DNA of 9,593 nucleotides from an uncultured Clostridia bacterium (GCA_905235885.1 CAJONM010000114.1:1-9593), one strand, 5' to 3'. Shown: positions 1 through 7,125, numbered from the stretch's first letter. Translations and numbers: made by a program. Notes: generated by a model from the sequence alone, not told the origin.

Positions 1-1086
1 GCCGGCTCGGCGCGAGAGGGCATAGAGCTCATCGCGGCTATCGTGGATGAATACGGCTGCGGCGAGGGAAGCATAATAATGACGGCGGATAAAGAGCAGG
101 CATGGTATATGGAGATATATACCGGACACCAGTACGCCGCCATCAGGCTGCCCGATGACAGAGCCGCGGTGATACCCAACTCATTTATGCTCGGCGAGAC
201 GAATATCGGATCGGAGGATGTCATAGCGTCCGACTCGATCGTGACGCTTGCACAGGAAAACGGATTTCTCAAAAACACCAACGGCGTCATAAACCTGCGT
301 CTGACATATTCGGAGGAGGAGAAGAACTCAAACACGATCCGTATATGGGGCGGACAGAAGCTTTTGGGCGGAACGGTCCCGGAGGATGCGTATAAAACCG
401 AATACACGCTCCTTTTCAGGCCGCGCGCGAAGATAAGCGTAAAGAATGTTATGAACACGCTCAGAAGCCGGTATGAAGGCACAAAATACAGCCTTGATAT
501 GCCGGGAAATAAATATGTCCGCGCTATAGGTACATCGCGGCAGGAGGAATGCCATATTTTGCAGATACGCCCCGACATGGATAAGGATACGGGCTGTATA
601 GAATGGCTTTGTCTGGGTAATTGCGAGTTCGCACCGTTTGTGCCGTATTATGCGGCGGCACTGACGGATGTTCCGTATATGATGAAGGTCGATTCGACCG
701 ATTATGCCGAAAGCTCGGCATATTGGAACTCGCGCGCTCTGAGTACTATCTGCGCCCAGAACCGCTCGCTGTACGGCAATAAGGTCAAGGAGTTTATGAG
801 CGAATATGAGGACAATCTTATAAAGAGCGTCAGCAAGTCAGACGCCAAAATGAAAACGGCGCTGAATAAAAATACCATGGCAAATAAGCTCTGCTATGAT
901 AACACATATGACTCGTTCAATAAGCAACGGGATATGTACAGACAGGTAATAAAATTTATCGCGACATATGAGGGAGAGGACGAGGATCAGGATAATGAAT
1001 GCAAATTCGAGCCGACATTAAAGCCGGAGATGGACGAATATGTATCATATACCACGAGCCTGCCGACAATTGTAACGATAGACTGA
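1..1086 (+). CDS. C69-family dipeptidase (PepD-like), 3' part
   Basis: This is the C-terminal 361 residues of a peptidase family C69 (formerly U34) enzyme. The family are N-terminal-nucleophile cysteine hydrolases that cleave dipeptides. The frame is open from base 1, so the gene begins upstream; the GTG at 43 is an internal valine and not a start. Residues 29-45 of the visible part (ADKEQAWYMEIYTGHQY) match the conserved core block of the family, and the preceding stretch ending in EYGCGEGS also fits. Family members are usually about 470-550 residues, so roughly 100-200 residues are missing, including the catalytic N-terminal Cys and any signal peptide. Localisation therefore cannot be judged. 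The C-terminus holds an acidic patch (GEDEDQD) and ends in TGA at 1084. Only 15 bp separate it from queA, so the two are probably co-transcribed. Family assignment is firm; the dipeptide specificity is unknown. Confidence 0.85.
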   Translation, partial: AGSAREGIELIAAIVDEYGCGEGSIIMTADKEQAWYMEIYTGHQYAAIRLPDDRAAVIPNSFMLGETNIGSEDVIASDSIVTLAQENGFLKNTNGVINLRLTYSEEEKNSNTIRIWGGQKLLGGTVPEDAYKTEYTLLFRPRAKISVKNVMNTLRSRYEGTKYSLDMPGNKYVRAIGTSRQEECHILQIRPDMDKDTGCIEWLCLGNCEFAPFVPYYAAALTDVPYMMKVDSTDYAESSAYWNSRALSTICAQNRSLYGNKVKEFMSEYEDNLIKSVSKSDAKMKTALNKNTMANKLCYDNTYDSFNKQRDMYRQVIKFIATYEGEDEDQDNECKFEPTLKPEMDEYVSYTTSLPTIVTID

Positions 1087-1101
1087 ACTGGGAGATGTTA
1101 T

Positions 1102-2130
1102 TTGGTGAAGACATCGGATTTCTACTATGAGCTGCCGCAGGAGCTGATCGCTCAGGAGCCTGCCGCAAAGCGCGACGAGTCGCGGCTTATGGTACTTGAC
1201 AAGACAAGCGGCGCGATAGAGCATAAGCGGTTTTATGACATAGTCGATATGCTACATGACGGCGACGCACTGATATTAAACGATACGCGCGTGCTTCCGG
1301 CGCGGCTTTACGGCGTAAAGGAGGACACAAAAGGGGCGATAGAGTTCCTTTTACTTGAGAAGCGTTCGCTCGATGTATGGGAGGTAATCCTAAGACCGGG
1401 CAGACGCGCAAAGGTAGGCGCGAGATTTGTATTCGGCGGCGGTGAGCTGAAGGCGGAGATCATAGATATAGTAAACGACGGCAACCGATTGGTAAGGTTT
1501 GAATATGAAGGCGTTTTCGAGAATGTCCTCGACAGGCTCGGAGAAATGCCGCTTCCGCCGTATATAACAAAAAAATTAGAGGATAAGGACAGGTATCAGA
1601 CCGTCTACGCGCGTGAGAGCGGTTCGGCGGCGGCGCCGACGGCAGGACTTCATTTTACTCCGGAGCTTTTGCGGCGGATCGAGGAAAAGGGAGTAAATAT
1701 AGGCTATGTTACATTGCATGTCGGTTTAGGGACATTTCGTCCCGTAAAGTCGGACTATATCGAGGAGCATAAAATGCACTCGGAGTTCTATGTCCTGCCC
1801 CAAAAAACAGCCGACCTGATAAACGAAACAAAGGCAAAGGGCGGCAGAGTGATAGCCGTCGGGACAACGGCAACAAGGACGCTTGAAGCGGCGGCACAAA
1901 GCGGTATGCCGCTCTCGGCGCAAAGCGGCAGGACGGATATATTCATATACCCGTCAAAGAAATTCAATGTAATCGACGCGCTTATAACCAACTTTCATCT
2001 GCCCGAATCAACGCTGATCATGCTCGTTTCCGCGCTTGCCGGACGCGACAATGTGCTTAACGCATACAAAACGGCTGTAGAGGAAAAATACAGATTTTTC
2101 AGCTTCGGCGATGCTATGTTTATAAAATAA
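1102..2130 (+). CDS. queA: S-adenosylmethionine:tRNA ribosyltransferase-isomerase QueA
   Basis: QueA moves the ribose moiety of S-adenosylmethionine onto the 7-aminomethyl-7-deazaguanine (preQ1) base at tRNA position 34, giving epoxyqueuosine, the next-to-last step of queuosine synthesis. The 342-residue product has the usual family length. Recognisable blocks are the N-terminal TSDFYYELPQELIAQEPA, NDTRVLPARLYG, EMPLPPYI (about residues 148-155) and PTAGLHFT (179-186), followed by HVGLGTFRPV and the C-terminal NFHLPESTL. The start is TTG at 1102 or GTG at 1105. GGGAG at 1090-1094 lies 7 or 10 bases upstream, so both are possible and the difference is one residue. It sits directly before tgt, its pathway partner, with 10 bp between the stop and the preferred tgt ATG. 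No preQ1 riboswitch is visible before it, since it follows the dipeptidase gene by only 15 bp. Confidence 0.97.
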   Translation: MVKTSDFYYELPQELIAQEPAAKRDESRLMVLDKTSGAIEHKRFYDIVDMLHDGDALILNDTRVLPARLYGVKEDTKGAIEFLLLEKRSLDVWEVILRPGRRAKVGARFVFGGGELKAEIIDIVNDGNRLVRFEYEGVFENVLDRLGEMPLPPYITKKLEDKDRYQTVYARESGSAAAPTAGLHFTPELLRRIEEKGVNIGYVTLHVGLGTFRPVKSDYIEEHKMHSEFYVLPQKTADLINETKAKGGRVIAVGTTATRTLEAAAQSGMPLSAQSGRTDIFIYPSKKFNVIDALITNFHLPESTLIMLVSALAGRDNVLNAYKTAVEEKYRFFSFGDAMFIK

Positions 2131-2140
2131 GGTGAATTAT

Positions 2141-3271
2141 ATGTTTAAGATACTGCATAAAAACGGGAATGCGCGAAGGGGTGAATTTCGCACCGTGCAC
2201 GGCGTTGTGCAAACGCCGGTGTTTCAGAATGTCGGCACGCTCGCGGCGATAAAAGGCGCCGTTTCAACTGCCGATCTCAAGGAAGTTGGGTGCCAGATAG
2301 AGCTGTCAAACACATATCATCTGCATCTGCGCCCCGGCGATGAGGTCGTCCGCCGGCTCGGCGGTCTGCACAGATTTATGAACTGGGACAGACCCATACT
2401 TACCGACAGCGGCGGATTTCAGGTGTTTTCGCTTGCCCGGCTTCGCAAGATAACCGAGGAGGGCGTAAGCTTCAACTCGCATATTGACGGGCATCGTGTG
2501 TTTATGGGCCCGGAGGAAAGCATACAAATACAGTCAAATCTTGCCTCGACTATCGCGATGGCGTTTGATGAATGCGTTGAAAATCCCGCGCCGAAGGATT
2601 ATATAAAAGCGTCAGCCGACAGGACCTACAGATGGCTGGAGCGATGCAAAGCAGAGCTTGACAGGCTGAACAAGCTTGACGATACCATAAATAAAGATCA
2701 GATGCTTTTCGGTATAAACCAAGGCGGAACATATGACGATATACGCGTCGAAAATATGAAAAAGACGGCAAAGCTCGATCTTGACGGCTATGCCATAGGC
2801 GGACTGGCGGTGGGCGAGAGCCATGAGGAAATGTATCATATCCTCGATGTCGTCGTGCCGCATATGCCCGATGATAAGCCGCGCTATCTCATGGGAGTCG
2901 GCACACCGTCGAATATAATCGAGTCGGTATATCGCGGCGTTGATTTCTTTGATTGCGTTATAGCGTCTCGAAACGCAAGGCACGGATTTATATTTACGCG
3001 CCACGGCACCATGAATATGATGAACCAAAAATATGAAACGGATATGCTGCCGATAGACCCCGAATGCGGCTGTCCGACATGTCGGAGCTATTCGAGGGCG
3101 TATATGCGCCATCTGTTCAAGGCAAAGGAGATGCTGGGGATGCGTCTTTGCGTACTGCACAATCTGTATTTTTACAATCATCTCATGGAAGAGATAAGAA
3201 ATGCAATAGAGGAGGATCGCTTTGACGCATTCAGAGCTGAATATACGGAGAAATTAGCAAGGAGATTATGA
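2141..3271 (+). CDS. tgt: Queuine/preQ1 tRNA-ribosyltransferase Tgt
   Basis: Tgt exchanges guanine-34 of tRNAs for Asp, Asn, His and Tyr with preQ1. The ATG at 2141 is chosen because AAGGTGA (2129-2135) stands 5 bases before it; an upstream in-frame GTG at 2132 lies inside that ribosome site. The product is 376 residues, a normal length. Visible motifs are DSGGFQVF with general-base candidate Asp89, FDEC at 142-145, GGLAVGE at 220-226, and the nucleophile Asp271 in VDFFDCV. The structural zinc ligands are Cys309, Cys311, Cys314 and His340. FDEC and the Val in GGLAVGE are the bacterial, preQ1-accepting signature; eukaryotic enzymes differ at the matching positions. After the nucleophile the enzyme reads ASRNARHG where the commonest bacterial form is PTRNARNG or PTRSGRNG; related sequences exist in Clostridia as far as I recall. 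The stop overlaps the nfo start by one base (TGATG). Confidence 0.97.
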   Translation: MFKILHKNGNARRGEFRTVHGVVQTPVFQNVGTLAAIKGAVSTADLKEVGCQIELSNTYHLHLRPGDEVVRRLGGLHRFMNWDRPILTDSGGFQVFSLARLRKITEEGVSFNSHIDGHRVFMGPEESIQIQSNLASTIAMAFDECVENPAPKDYIKASADRTYRWLERCKAELDRLNKLDDTINKDQMLFGINQGGTYDDIRVENMKKTAKLDLDGYAIGGLAVGESHEEMYHILDVVVPHMPDDKPRYLMGVGTPSNIIESVYRGVDFFDCVIASRNARHGFIFTRHGTMNMMNQKYETDMLPIDPECGCPTCRSYSRAYMRHLFKAKEMLGMRLCVLHNLYFYNHLMEEIRNAIEEDRFDAFRAEYTEKLARRL

Positions 3272-4101
3272 TGTTTAAGATAGGATGCCACTTGTCCGCG
3301 TCAAAGGGCTATCTTGCCATGGCGCAGACAGCGTCTTCGATAGGCGCGAACACATTTCAGTTTTTTACGCGCAATCCGCGCGGCGGCAGCGCAAAGGCGA
3401 TAGATGTCGGGGATATAGAAAAATACCATGCCTATGCCGAGGCGAACGGGATAACGGCGATATTGGCGCACGCGCCGTATACGCTGAATTTATGCTCGGC
3501 GGACGCGGCTATAAGGGAGTTCGCGCTCAACACCATGGCAGACGATCTGCGCCGCATGGAATACACGCCCCATCAGATGTATAATTTTCATCCGGGCAGC
3601 CATGTCAAGCAGGGCGTTGATGTCGGTATAGACCTGATCGCCGAAGGGCTTAACAAGGTACTTTGGGAGGATATGACTACGACTGTGCTGCTTGAAACGA
3701 TGGCGGGCAAGGGCAGCGAGATAGGCAGGAGCTTTGAGGAGCTGCGCCGCATCATAGATAAAACGGAGCTTAAAGATAAGCTTGGCGTATGTCTTGACAC
3801 ATGCCATGTTCATGACGGGGGCTATGATATTGTCGGAGATCTGGACAAGGTCATAGACGAGTTTGACACCATTATAGGTATCGACCGCCTGAAGGCGATA
3901 CATATAAACGACAGCAAAAACCCTATCGGCGCACATAAGGACAGACATGAGAAAATAGGACAGGGCTATATCGGTCTTGACGCGTTCGAGAAGATAATCA
4001 ATCATCCCGTGCTCAGAGATCTGCCGTTCTTTTTGGAAACTCCAAACGAGCTTGACGGCTACGCCGGAGAAATAGAGCTGCTAAAGAGCATCAGAAAATA
4101 A
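3271..4101 (+). CDS. nfo: Endonuclease IV (AP endonuclease Nfo)
   Basis: This is a zinc-dependent apurinic/apyrimidinic endonuclease of base-excision repair, which cuts 5' to abasic sites and cleans blocked 3' ends. The product is 276 residues, a single TIM-barrel domain close to the 285 residues of the E. coli enzyme. All nine residues expected to hold the trinuclear zinc site are present: His67, His107, Glu142, Asp176, His179, His211, Asp224, His226 and Glu256. They lie in the blocks HAPY, NFHPGSH, LLETMAGKG, CLDTCHVHDGG, HINDSK, DRHEKIG and ETPN. Two adjacent ATGs (3268 and 3271) are possible. The second is preferred because AAGGAG at 3259-3264 is 6 bases away instead of 3. The TGA of tgt overlaps this ATG by one base, implying translational coupling. 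It is the last gene of the string; its TAA (4099-4101) is part of the terminator palindrome. Confidence 0.97.
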   Translation: MFKIGCHLSASKGYLAMAQTASSIGANTFQFFTRNPRGGSAKAIDVGDIEKYHAYAEANGITAILAHAPYTLNLCSADAAIREFALNTMADDLRRMEYTPHQMYNFHPGSHVKQGVDVGIDLIAEGLNKVLWEDMTTTVLLETMAGKGSEIGRSFEELRRIIDKTELKDKLGVCLDTCHVHDGGYDIVGDLDKVIDEFDTIIGIDRLKAIHINDSKNPIGAHKDRHEKIGQGYIGLDAFEKIINHPVLRDLPFFLETPNELDGYAGEIELLKSIRK

Positions 4102-4140
4102 AAAATAGGGACAGTAAATATTTACTGTCCCTATTTTTTA
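4099..4140. terminator. Perfect 42-bp palindrome, likely bidirectional terminator
   Basis: Bases 4099-4118 are the exact reverse complement of 4121-4140, and the two central bases (TA) also pair in the duplex, so the whole 42 bp is a perfect palindrome. In RNA it would form a long stem with the core GGGACAGTAAA, an A-run on the 5' side and a T-run on the 3' side, in either direction. The first three bases are the TAA stop of nfo. The last three are the stop of the convergent hydrolase gene read on the minus strand. No other spacer separates the two genes, so this one element most likely terminates both transcripts without Rho. Confidence 0.85.
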
Positions 4141-5124
4141 GTATATAATATTGACCGTTCTTGTTTCTCCGTCCCATTCGATCTCGGCATCGAGCGCCTC
4201 CGCTACAAATCGCAGCGGTACCATGGTACGGTTATTTATCATTTCCGCCGCAGCATCTATGGAATACGGTTTGTTATTTATATAGGCTGTGTTGCTGCCT
4301 ATATAAAGCTTTATCGTTTTGTTTCCCTTTGATATTATCGCGCACTGATCATCGCCGTCCCATTTTACATCCGCGCCCAGTGCCTCGCTGACGGCGCGTA
4401 TCGGTATAAGCGTGCTGCCGTCCTCGATTATGGGATATTGGTTGTTGAATTTGACGAGCTTGTCATTTATCCTGACCTTTGCGCCCACATAGTCTATGTC
4501 GTTGTGATAATACCTAAGCACATGCTCTATGTACTGCGCGTCGCCATATGTATCATAGGGCCAGTATGAGAAAACATAGTCCTTTGCATTTTTCCTCTCA
4601 TCGAGCCATTCATCGCCCTCTGTAAGAGCAATTATCCTGTTAAGCACCGTTTCCCCGAAATTGTATGCCTGAAGCACCTTGGCGTAATCGCAGTCGTATT
4701 TATAGAGCGTTTCCGAGAGCAGATACGCGGCATAAAGTACCGATTTCTGAGGGTCGAGCCTGTCATCGAGCGTCCATTCGACACCGGTCTGGTCAAGACC
4801 GAACGCGGCGAAGTTTTTTTCGTTCGTGTATTCGATCTGCATTATTCCCCATGCCGGATACTCCGAGCCGTCCGAGCGGTATTGATAGTTCACTCCGCCC
4901 GACTCCTGCATACATATCGCGGCGAGTATATTGGGGTCTACCCCGAACTGCTCGCCTGCTTGGCAAAAGAAGTCGCTGTATTGCGTTACTCTGTCAACAA
5001 GCTTTTTTGTGCCTATCTCAAAGCTGTCAAGACTTGTACCGCGATGATCCGGTATCTGCGATGCGAACGCCGCCGAGGGTGTGAGCATGACCGTTGCCGC
5101 GATCGCGGCTATAAGCTTTTTCAA
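4138..5124 (-). CDS. Secreted SLT-type lytic transglycosylase with copper-amine-oxidase-like C-terminal domain
   Basis: Probable exported peptidoglycan hydrolase of 328 residues. Residues 1-21 form a signal peptide (KK, then a hydrophobic run, then PSAAFA before Ser22). Residues about 45-160 resemble the lysozyme-like SLT fold: ICMQESGG with likely catalytic Glu74, WGIMQI at 92-97, and AYNFG at 153-157 where AYNAG is usual. Residues about 216-328 hold two repeats of the copper amine oxidase N-terminal type (PF07833), each with TLIPIR or TMVPLR, then EAL and a WDG motif; in Firmicutes such repeats are common in surface proteins and need not bind copper. The TTG start at 5124 is preferred: GAAAGGA lies 9 bases upstream, the signal peptide follows at once, and a longer reading from ATG 5175 would run across the -10 box of the only visible promoter. 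Activity on peptidoglycan is inferred from the fold; the exact bond cut is unknown. Confidence 0.85.
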   Translation of the reverse strand: MKKLIAAIAATVMLTPSAAFASQIPDHRGTSLDSFEIGTKKLVDRVTQYSDFFCQAGEQFGVDPNILAAICMQESGGVNYQYRSDGSEYPAWGIMQIEYTNEKNFAAFGLDQTGVEWTLDDRLDPQKSVLYAAYLLSETLYKYDCDYAKVLQAYNFGETVLNRIIALTEGDEWLDERKNAKDYVFSYWPYDTYGDAQYIEHVLRYYHNDIDYVGAKVRINDKLVKFNNQYPIIEDGSTLIPIRAVSEALGADVKWDGDDQCAIISKGNKTIKLYIGSNTAYINNKPYSIDAAAEMINNRTMVPLRFVAEALDAEIEWDGETRTVNIIY

Positions 5125-5133
5125 TTTTATCAA

Positions 5134-5140
5134 TCCTTTC
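5134..5140 (-). promoter_or_regulatory. Ribosome binding site that sets the hydrolase start
   Basis: On the minus strand this reads GAAAGGA, 9 bases before the TTG at 5124. An earlier in-frame TTG lies directly against it and is too close to be used. The site therefore supports the TTG that begins the LKKLIAAIAA signal peptide. Confidence 0.7.
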
Positions 5141-5163
5141 TCAATGTAGGTAAAGATACATAT

Positions 5164-5192
5164 ATTATACATCAAAAAAGGGAAATAGTCAA
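5164..5192 (-). promoter_or_regulatory. SigA-type promoter for the hydrolase gene
   Basis: On the minus strand: -35 TTGACT (5187-5192), a 17-base spacer, and -10 TATAAT (5164-5169). Only one base differs from the consensus. Transcription would begin near 5157, giving a leader of about 33 bases before the TTG start and excluding ATG 5175 as a start for this transcript. Confidence 0.85.
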
Positions 5193-5229
5193 CACACGAT
5201 TTTTAACATTTTTGTAATAAATTATTGTA

Positions 5230-5244
5230 TTGGAAAATTTCCAA
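5230..5244. repeat. 15-bp inverted repeat between divergent promoters, possible operator
   Basis: TTGGAAAATTTCCAA has two perfect 7-base arms, TTGGAAA and TTTCCAA, around a central A. It ends 6 bases before the -35 box of the rightward promoter and lies 37 bases upstream of the -35 box of the leftward promoter. Such symmetry at this place suggests a protein binding site, but the region is AT-rich and a chance repeat is possible. No known regulator box was recognised. Confidence 0.4.
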
Positions 5245-5250
5245 AAAAGA

Positions 5251-5279
5251 TTGAAATTAATTCCTGTATGTGATATAAT
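5251..5279 (+). promoter_or_regulatory. SigA-type promoter with extended -10 for the yicC-remA-gmk-rpoZ-priA operon
   Basis: The -35 box is TTGAAA (5251-5256), followed by a 17-base spacer and -10 TATAAT (5274-5279). TGA at 5271-5273 gives the extended -10 TGnTATAAT. Transcription would begin near 5286, leaving a leader of about 47 bases before the yicC ATG. I see no other good promoter inside the operon, so the downstream genes probably depend on this one. Confidence 0.85.
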
Positions 5280-5332
5280 AATACAGAATATGTGTATTTG
5301 CACCTATAACTTGATGAGGATGTGAAGCTTGT

Positions 5333-6211
5333 ATGTTAAGAAGCATGACCGGCTATGGCAGGCACGAGGCGATAGTCGGCACGAAAAAGATATTAGTCGA
5401 GGTAAAATCCGTAAATCACCGTTTTGCCGACTATAATATAAAAGTGCCGCGCCAATACGGATTTTTAGAGGAGCGTATGCGGCTTGCGGTAAGCAAGGTG
5501 GCGCAGCGCGGCAAGATAGATGTGTATGTCGGCGTGGAAGCGTGCGGCGAGGCGGATAAGGTCGTGACGATAAATGAGCAGCTCGCTCAGAATTATATAG
5601 ACGCGCTGCGGCTTATAAGTGAAAAATTCGGGCTTAAAGACGATGTAACAACATCCGTCATAGCGTCATTTTCCGACATTTTCCGCTCAGAGCCCAAGCG
5701 TGACGATGAGGAGGAGCTGTGGGGCGGCGTCGCGCAAGTGGCAGATGTGGCGATCGCGGCGTTTTCGGCAATGCGAGAGCGCGAGGGCGGCAGGATCGAG
5801 GCGGATCTGAGGAGCCGGATAAAGTATATGCGCGAGGTAGCCGAGAAGATAGATCAGCGGTCACCGGAGATAGTCGAGGAATACCGCAAGAGATTGTACT
5901 CCAAGCTGACGGAGCTTTTAGAGGGCAAGGACATAGACGATTCACGAATACTTACCGAGTGCGCGATCTTTGCCGACAAAGTAGCGGTAAATGAAGAAAT
6001 TGTACGGCTTGCAAGCCATTACGACGAGTTTGAGAGCATTATGGACGGTACAGACCCTGCCGGACGGCGCATGGATTTTCTTATCCAGGAGATAAACCGC
6101 GAGGTAAACACGATAGGCTCAAAGGCATCCGACCTTGAAACGGCAAAGCTTGTGGTAACGCTCAAGGGCGAGATAGAAAAGCTGCGCGAGCAGATACAGA
6201 ATATAGAATGA
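5333..6211 (+). CDS. yicC: YicC/YloC family endoribonuclease-like protein
   Basis: Member of the YicC/YloC family (N-terminal YicC-like domain, C-terminal DUF1732), for which endoribonuclease activity has been reported in E. coli and B. subtilis homologues. The 292 residues match the usual length. The N-terminus MLRSMTGYGR is the family hallmark and fixes the ATG at 5333. The C-terminal signature at 247-265 reads MDFLIQEINREVNTIGSKA, with the conserved E253, N255, E257 and N259. The middle is rich in charged helices. The Shine-Dalgarno site is poor: GAGG at 5316-5319 is 13 bases away, and nearer only GAAG (5324-5327) is present, so translation of this first gene may be weak. It leads the operon, 10 bp before remA. 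RNase function is taken from the family; the RNA target here is unknown. Confidence 0.93.
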   Translation: MLRSMTGYGRHEAIVGTKKILVEVKSVNHRFADYNIKVPRQYGFLEERMRLAVSKVAQRGKIDVYVGVEACGEADKVVTINEQLAQNYIDALRLISEKFGLKDDVTTSVIASFSDIFRSEPKRDDEEELWGGVAQVADVAIAAFSAMREREGGRIEADLRSRIKYMREVAEKIDQRSPEIVEEYRKRLYSKLTELLEGKDIDDSRILTECAIFADKVAVNEEIVRLASHYDEFESIMDGTDPAGRRMDFLIQEINREVNTIGSKASDLETAKLVVTLKGEIEKLREQIQNIE

Positions 6212-6221
6212 GGTGAGCGGT

Positions 6222-6491
6222 ATGAGACTTGTAAACATAGGCTTTGGCAATATGGTATCGGCAAATCGCGTTGTTTCGGTAGTAAGCCCCGACAGTGCGC
6301 CGATAAAGCGGCTCATACATGACGCGGAGGATCTGGGACTTTTGGTAAACGCCACATACGGACGGCGCACGCGCGGCGTTGTCATCATGGATTCACGCCA
6401 TGTGGTGCTGTCGGCAATAACTCCGGAAAAGCTCGCGGTGCGGCTTGACGGTGACTATGAGCCGTATGAGGATCAGACGGAAACAGAGTGA
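6222..6491 (+). CDS. remA: RemA (DUF370) DNA-binding regulator
   Basis: Homologue of B. subtilis RemA, a small oligomeric DNA-binding protein that activates extracellular matrix and osmoprotection genes. The 89-residue product is conserved nearly from end to end: NIGFGNMVSANRVV, SPDSAPIKRLI, ATYGRRTRGVVIMDS, then HVVLSAITPE. Arg16 in SANR aligns with the arginine described as important for DNA binding in B. subtilis. The ATG at 6222 is chosen because AGGTGA (6211-6216) lies 5 bases upstream; an in-frame GTG at 6213 sits within that site. A short acidic tail (YEPYEDQTETE) follows the conserved domain. In Clostridia, whether or not they form biofilms, this gene is usually found between yicC and gmk as here, so its targets may differ from those in Bacillus. 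No target genes are evident in the window. Confidence 0.95.
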   Translation: MRLVNIGFGNMVSANRVVSVVSPDSAPIKRLIHDAEDLGLLVNATYGRRTRGVVIMDSRHVVLSAITPEKLAVRLDGDYEPYEDQTETE

Positions 6492-6510
6492 AAGGGATGA
6501 AGGAGCATAT

Positions 6511-7107
6511 ATGAAGGGCATACTATTTGTACTTTCAGGCCCATCCGGCACAGGCAAGGGAACGGTCTGCAAGGAAGTATTAAAGCGAAATAAAAATATT
6601 TTTCTGTCCGTTTCCGCCACTTCGCGCCCGATCCGCGACGGCGAAACGGAGGGAGAAACATATTATTATGTTTCAAAGGAAAAGTTCATTGATATGATAG
6701 ACAACGGCGAAATGCTCGAATATGCCGTTTTCAACGGCAATTATTACGGCACACCAAAGCACGCGGTATATAAGCTCATAGAAAGCGGCAGAGATGTTCT
6801 GCTTGAGATAGAGCCGCAGGGCGCGGCGCAGGTGAGAAAGCTGTTTCCGGAAGCGGAGCTTATATTCCTTCTGCCGCCGAGCATGATAGAGCTTAAACAG
6901 CGGCTCGTATCGCGCGGCAGGGAGAGCATGGACGAGATTAAAAACCGGCTGAAGGCAGCGCGATGGGAGCTGCTTCAGGCGGATAAATACAATACCCAGA
7001 TAATAAACGACGATCTTGACGATTGCGTAAGATCGGTAATAGATTACATCAATACAAAGCACAACCAAAGACAAAAAATAGATGATCTGTTAAATGAGGA
7101 AATATAA
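6511..7107 (+). CDS. gmk: Guanylate kinase
   Basis: Gmk phosphorylates GMP (and dGMP) to GDP with ATP, an essential cytoplasmic step of guanine nucleotide synthesis. The ATG at 6511 follows AAGGAG (6500-6505) by 5 bases; the longer open frame from GTG 6445 would overlap remA and adds no family sequence. The 198 residues have the usual length. The P-loop is GPSGTGKGT (10-18). GMP-site residues are Ser35, Arg39 and Arg42 in SATSRPIRDG, Tyr51, Glu70, and Tyr79-Gly80-Thr81 in NYYGTP. The lid region includes RLVSRGRES. The block usually written IDVQGA reads IEPQGA (100-105), with Glu101 for Asp and Pro102; other clostridial enzymes also have Glu here as far as I recall, and the rest of the site is intact. 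It lies 18 bp before rpoZ. Confidence 0.97.
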   Translation: MKGILFVLSGPSGTGKGTVCKEVLKRNKNIFLSVSATSRPIRDGETEGETYYYVSKEKFIDMIDNGEMLEYAVFNGNYYGTPKHAVYKLIESGRDVLLEIEPQGAAQVRKLFPEAELIFLLPPSMIELKQRLVSRGRESMDEIKNRLKAARWELLQADKYNTQIINDDLDDCVRSVIDYINTKHNQRQKIDDLLNEEI

Positions 7108-7125
7108 CGAGGGAGGAATTTAACC

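Noticed and set aside
1087..1101. Possible preQ1 riboswitch before queA
   Set aside because: The gap of 15 bases between the dipeptidase stop and queA cannot hold an aptamer; it contains only the ribosome site.
2612..3181. Antisense open frame of 189 codons inside tgt
   Set aside because: It lies wholly opposite a well-conserved gene, has no recognisable domain or ribosome site, and arises from the codon pattern of tgt.
3490..4005. Antisense open frame of 171 codons inside nfo
   Set aside because: nfo has all nine metal ligands and is clearly the coding strand; the opposite frame shows no family sequence.
5125..5175. Longer hydrolase start at ATG 5175
   Set aside because: The added 17 codons cross the -10 box of the promoter and put unrelated residues before a good signal peptide; TTG 5124 has a well-placed Shine-Dalgarno site.
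5314..5325. Tiny upstream reading frame ATG-AGG-ATG-TGA in the yicC leader
   Set aside because: Three codons with no clear ribosome site before it; most likely chance.
6445..6510. Longer guanylate kinase start at GTG 6445
   Set aside because: It would overlap the end of remA, lacks a ribosome site, and the ATG at 6511 has AAGGAG five bases upstream.
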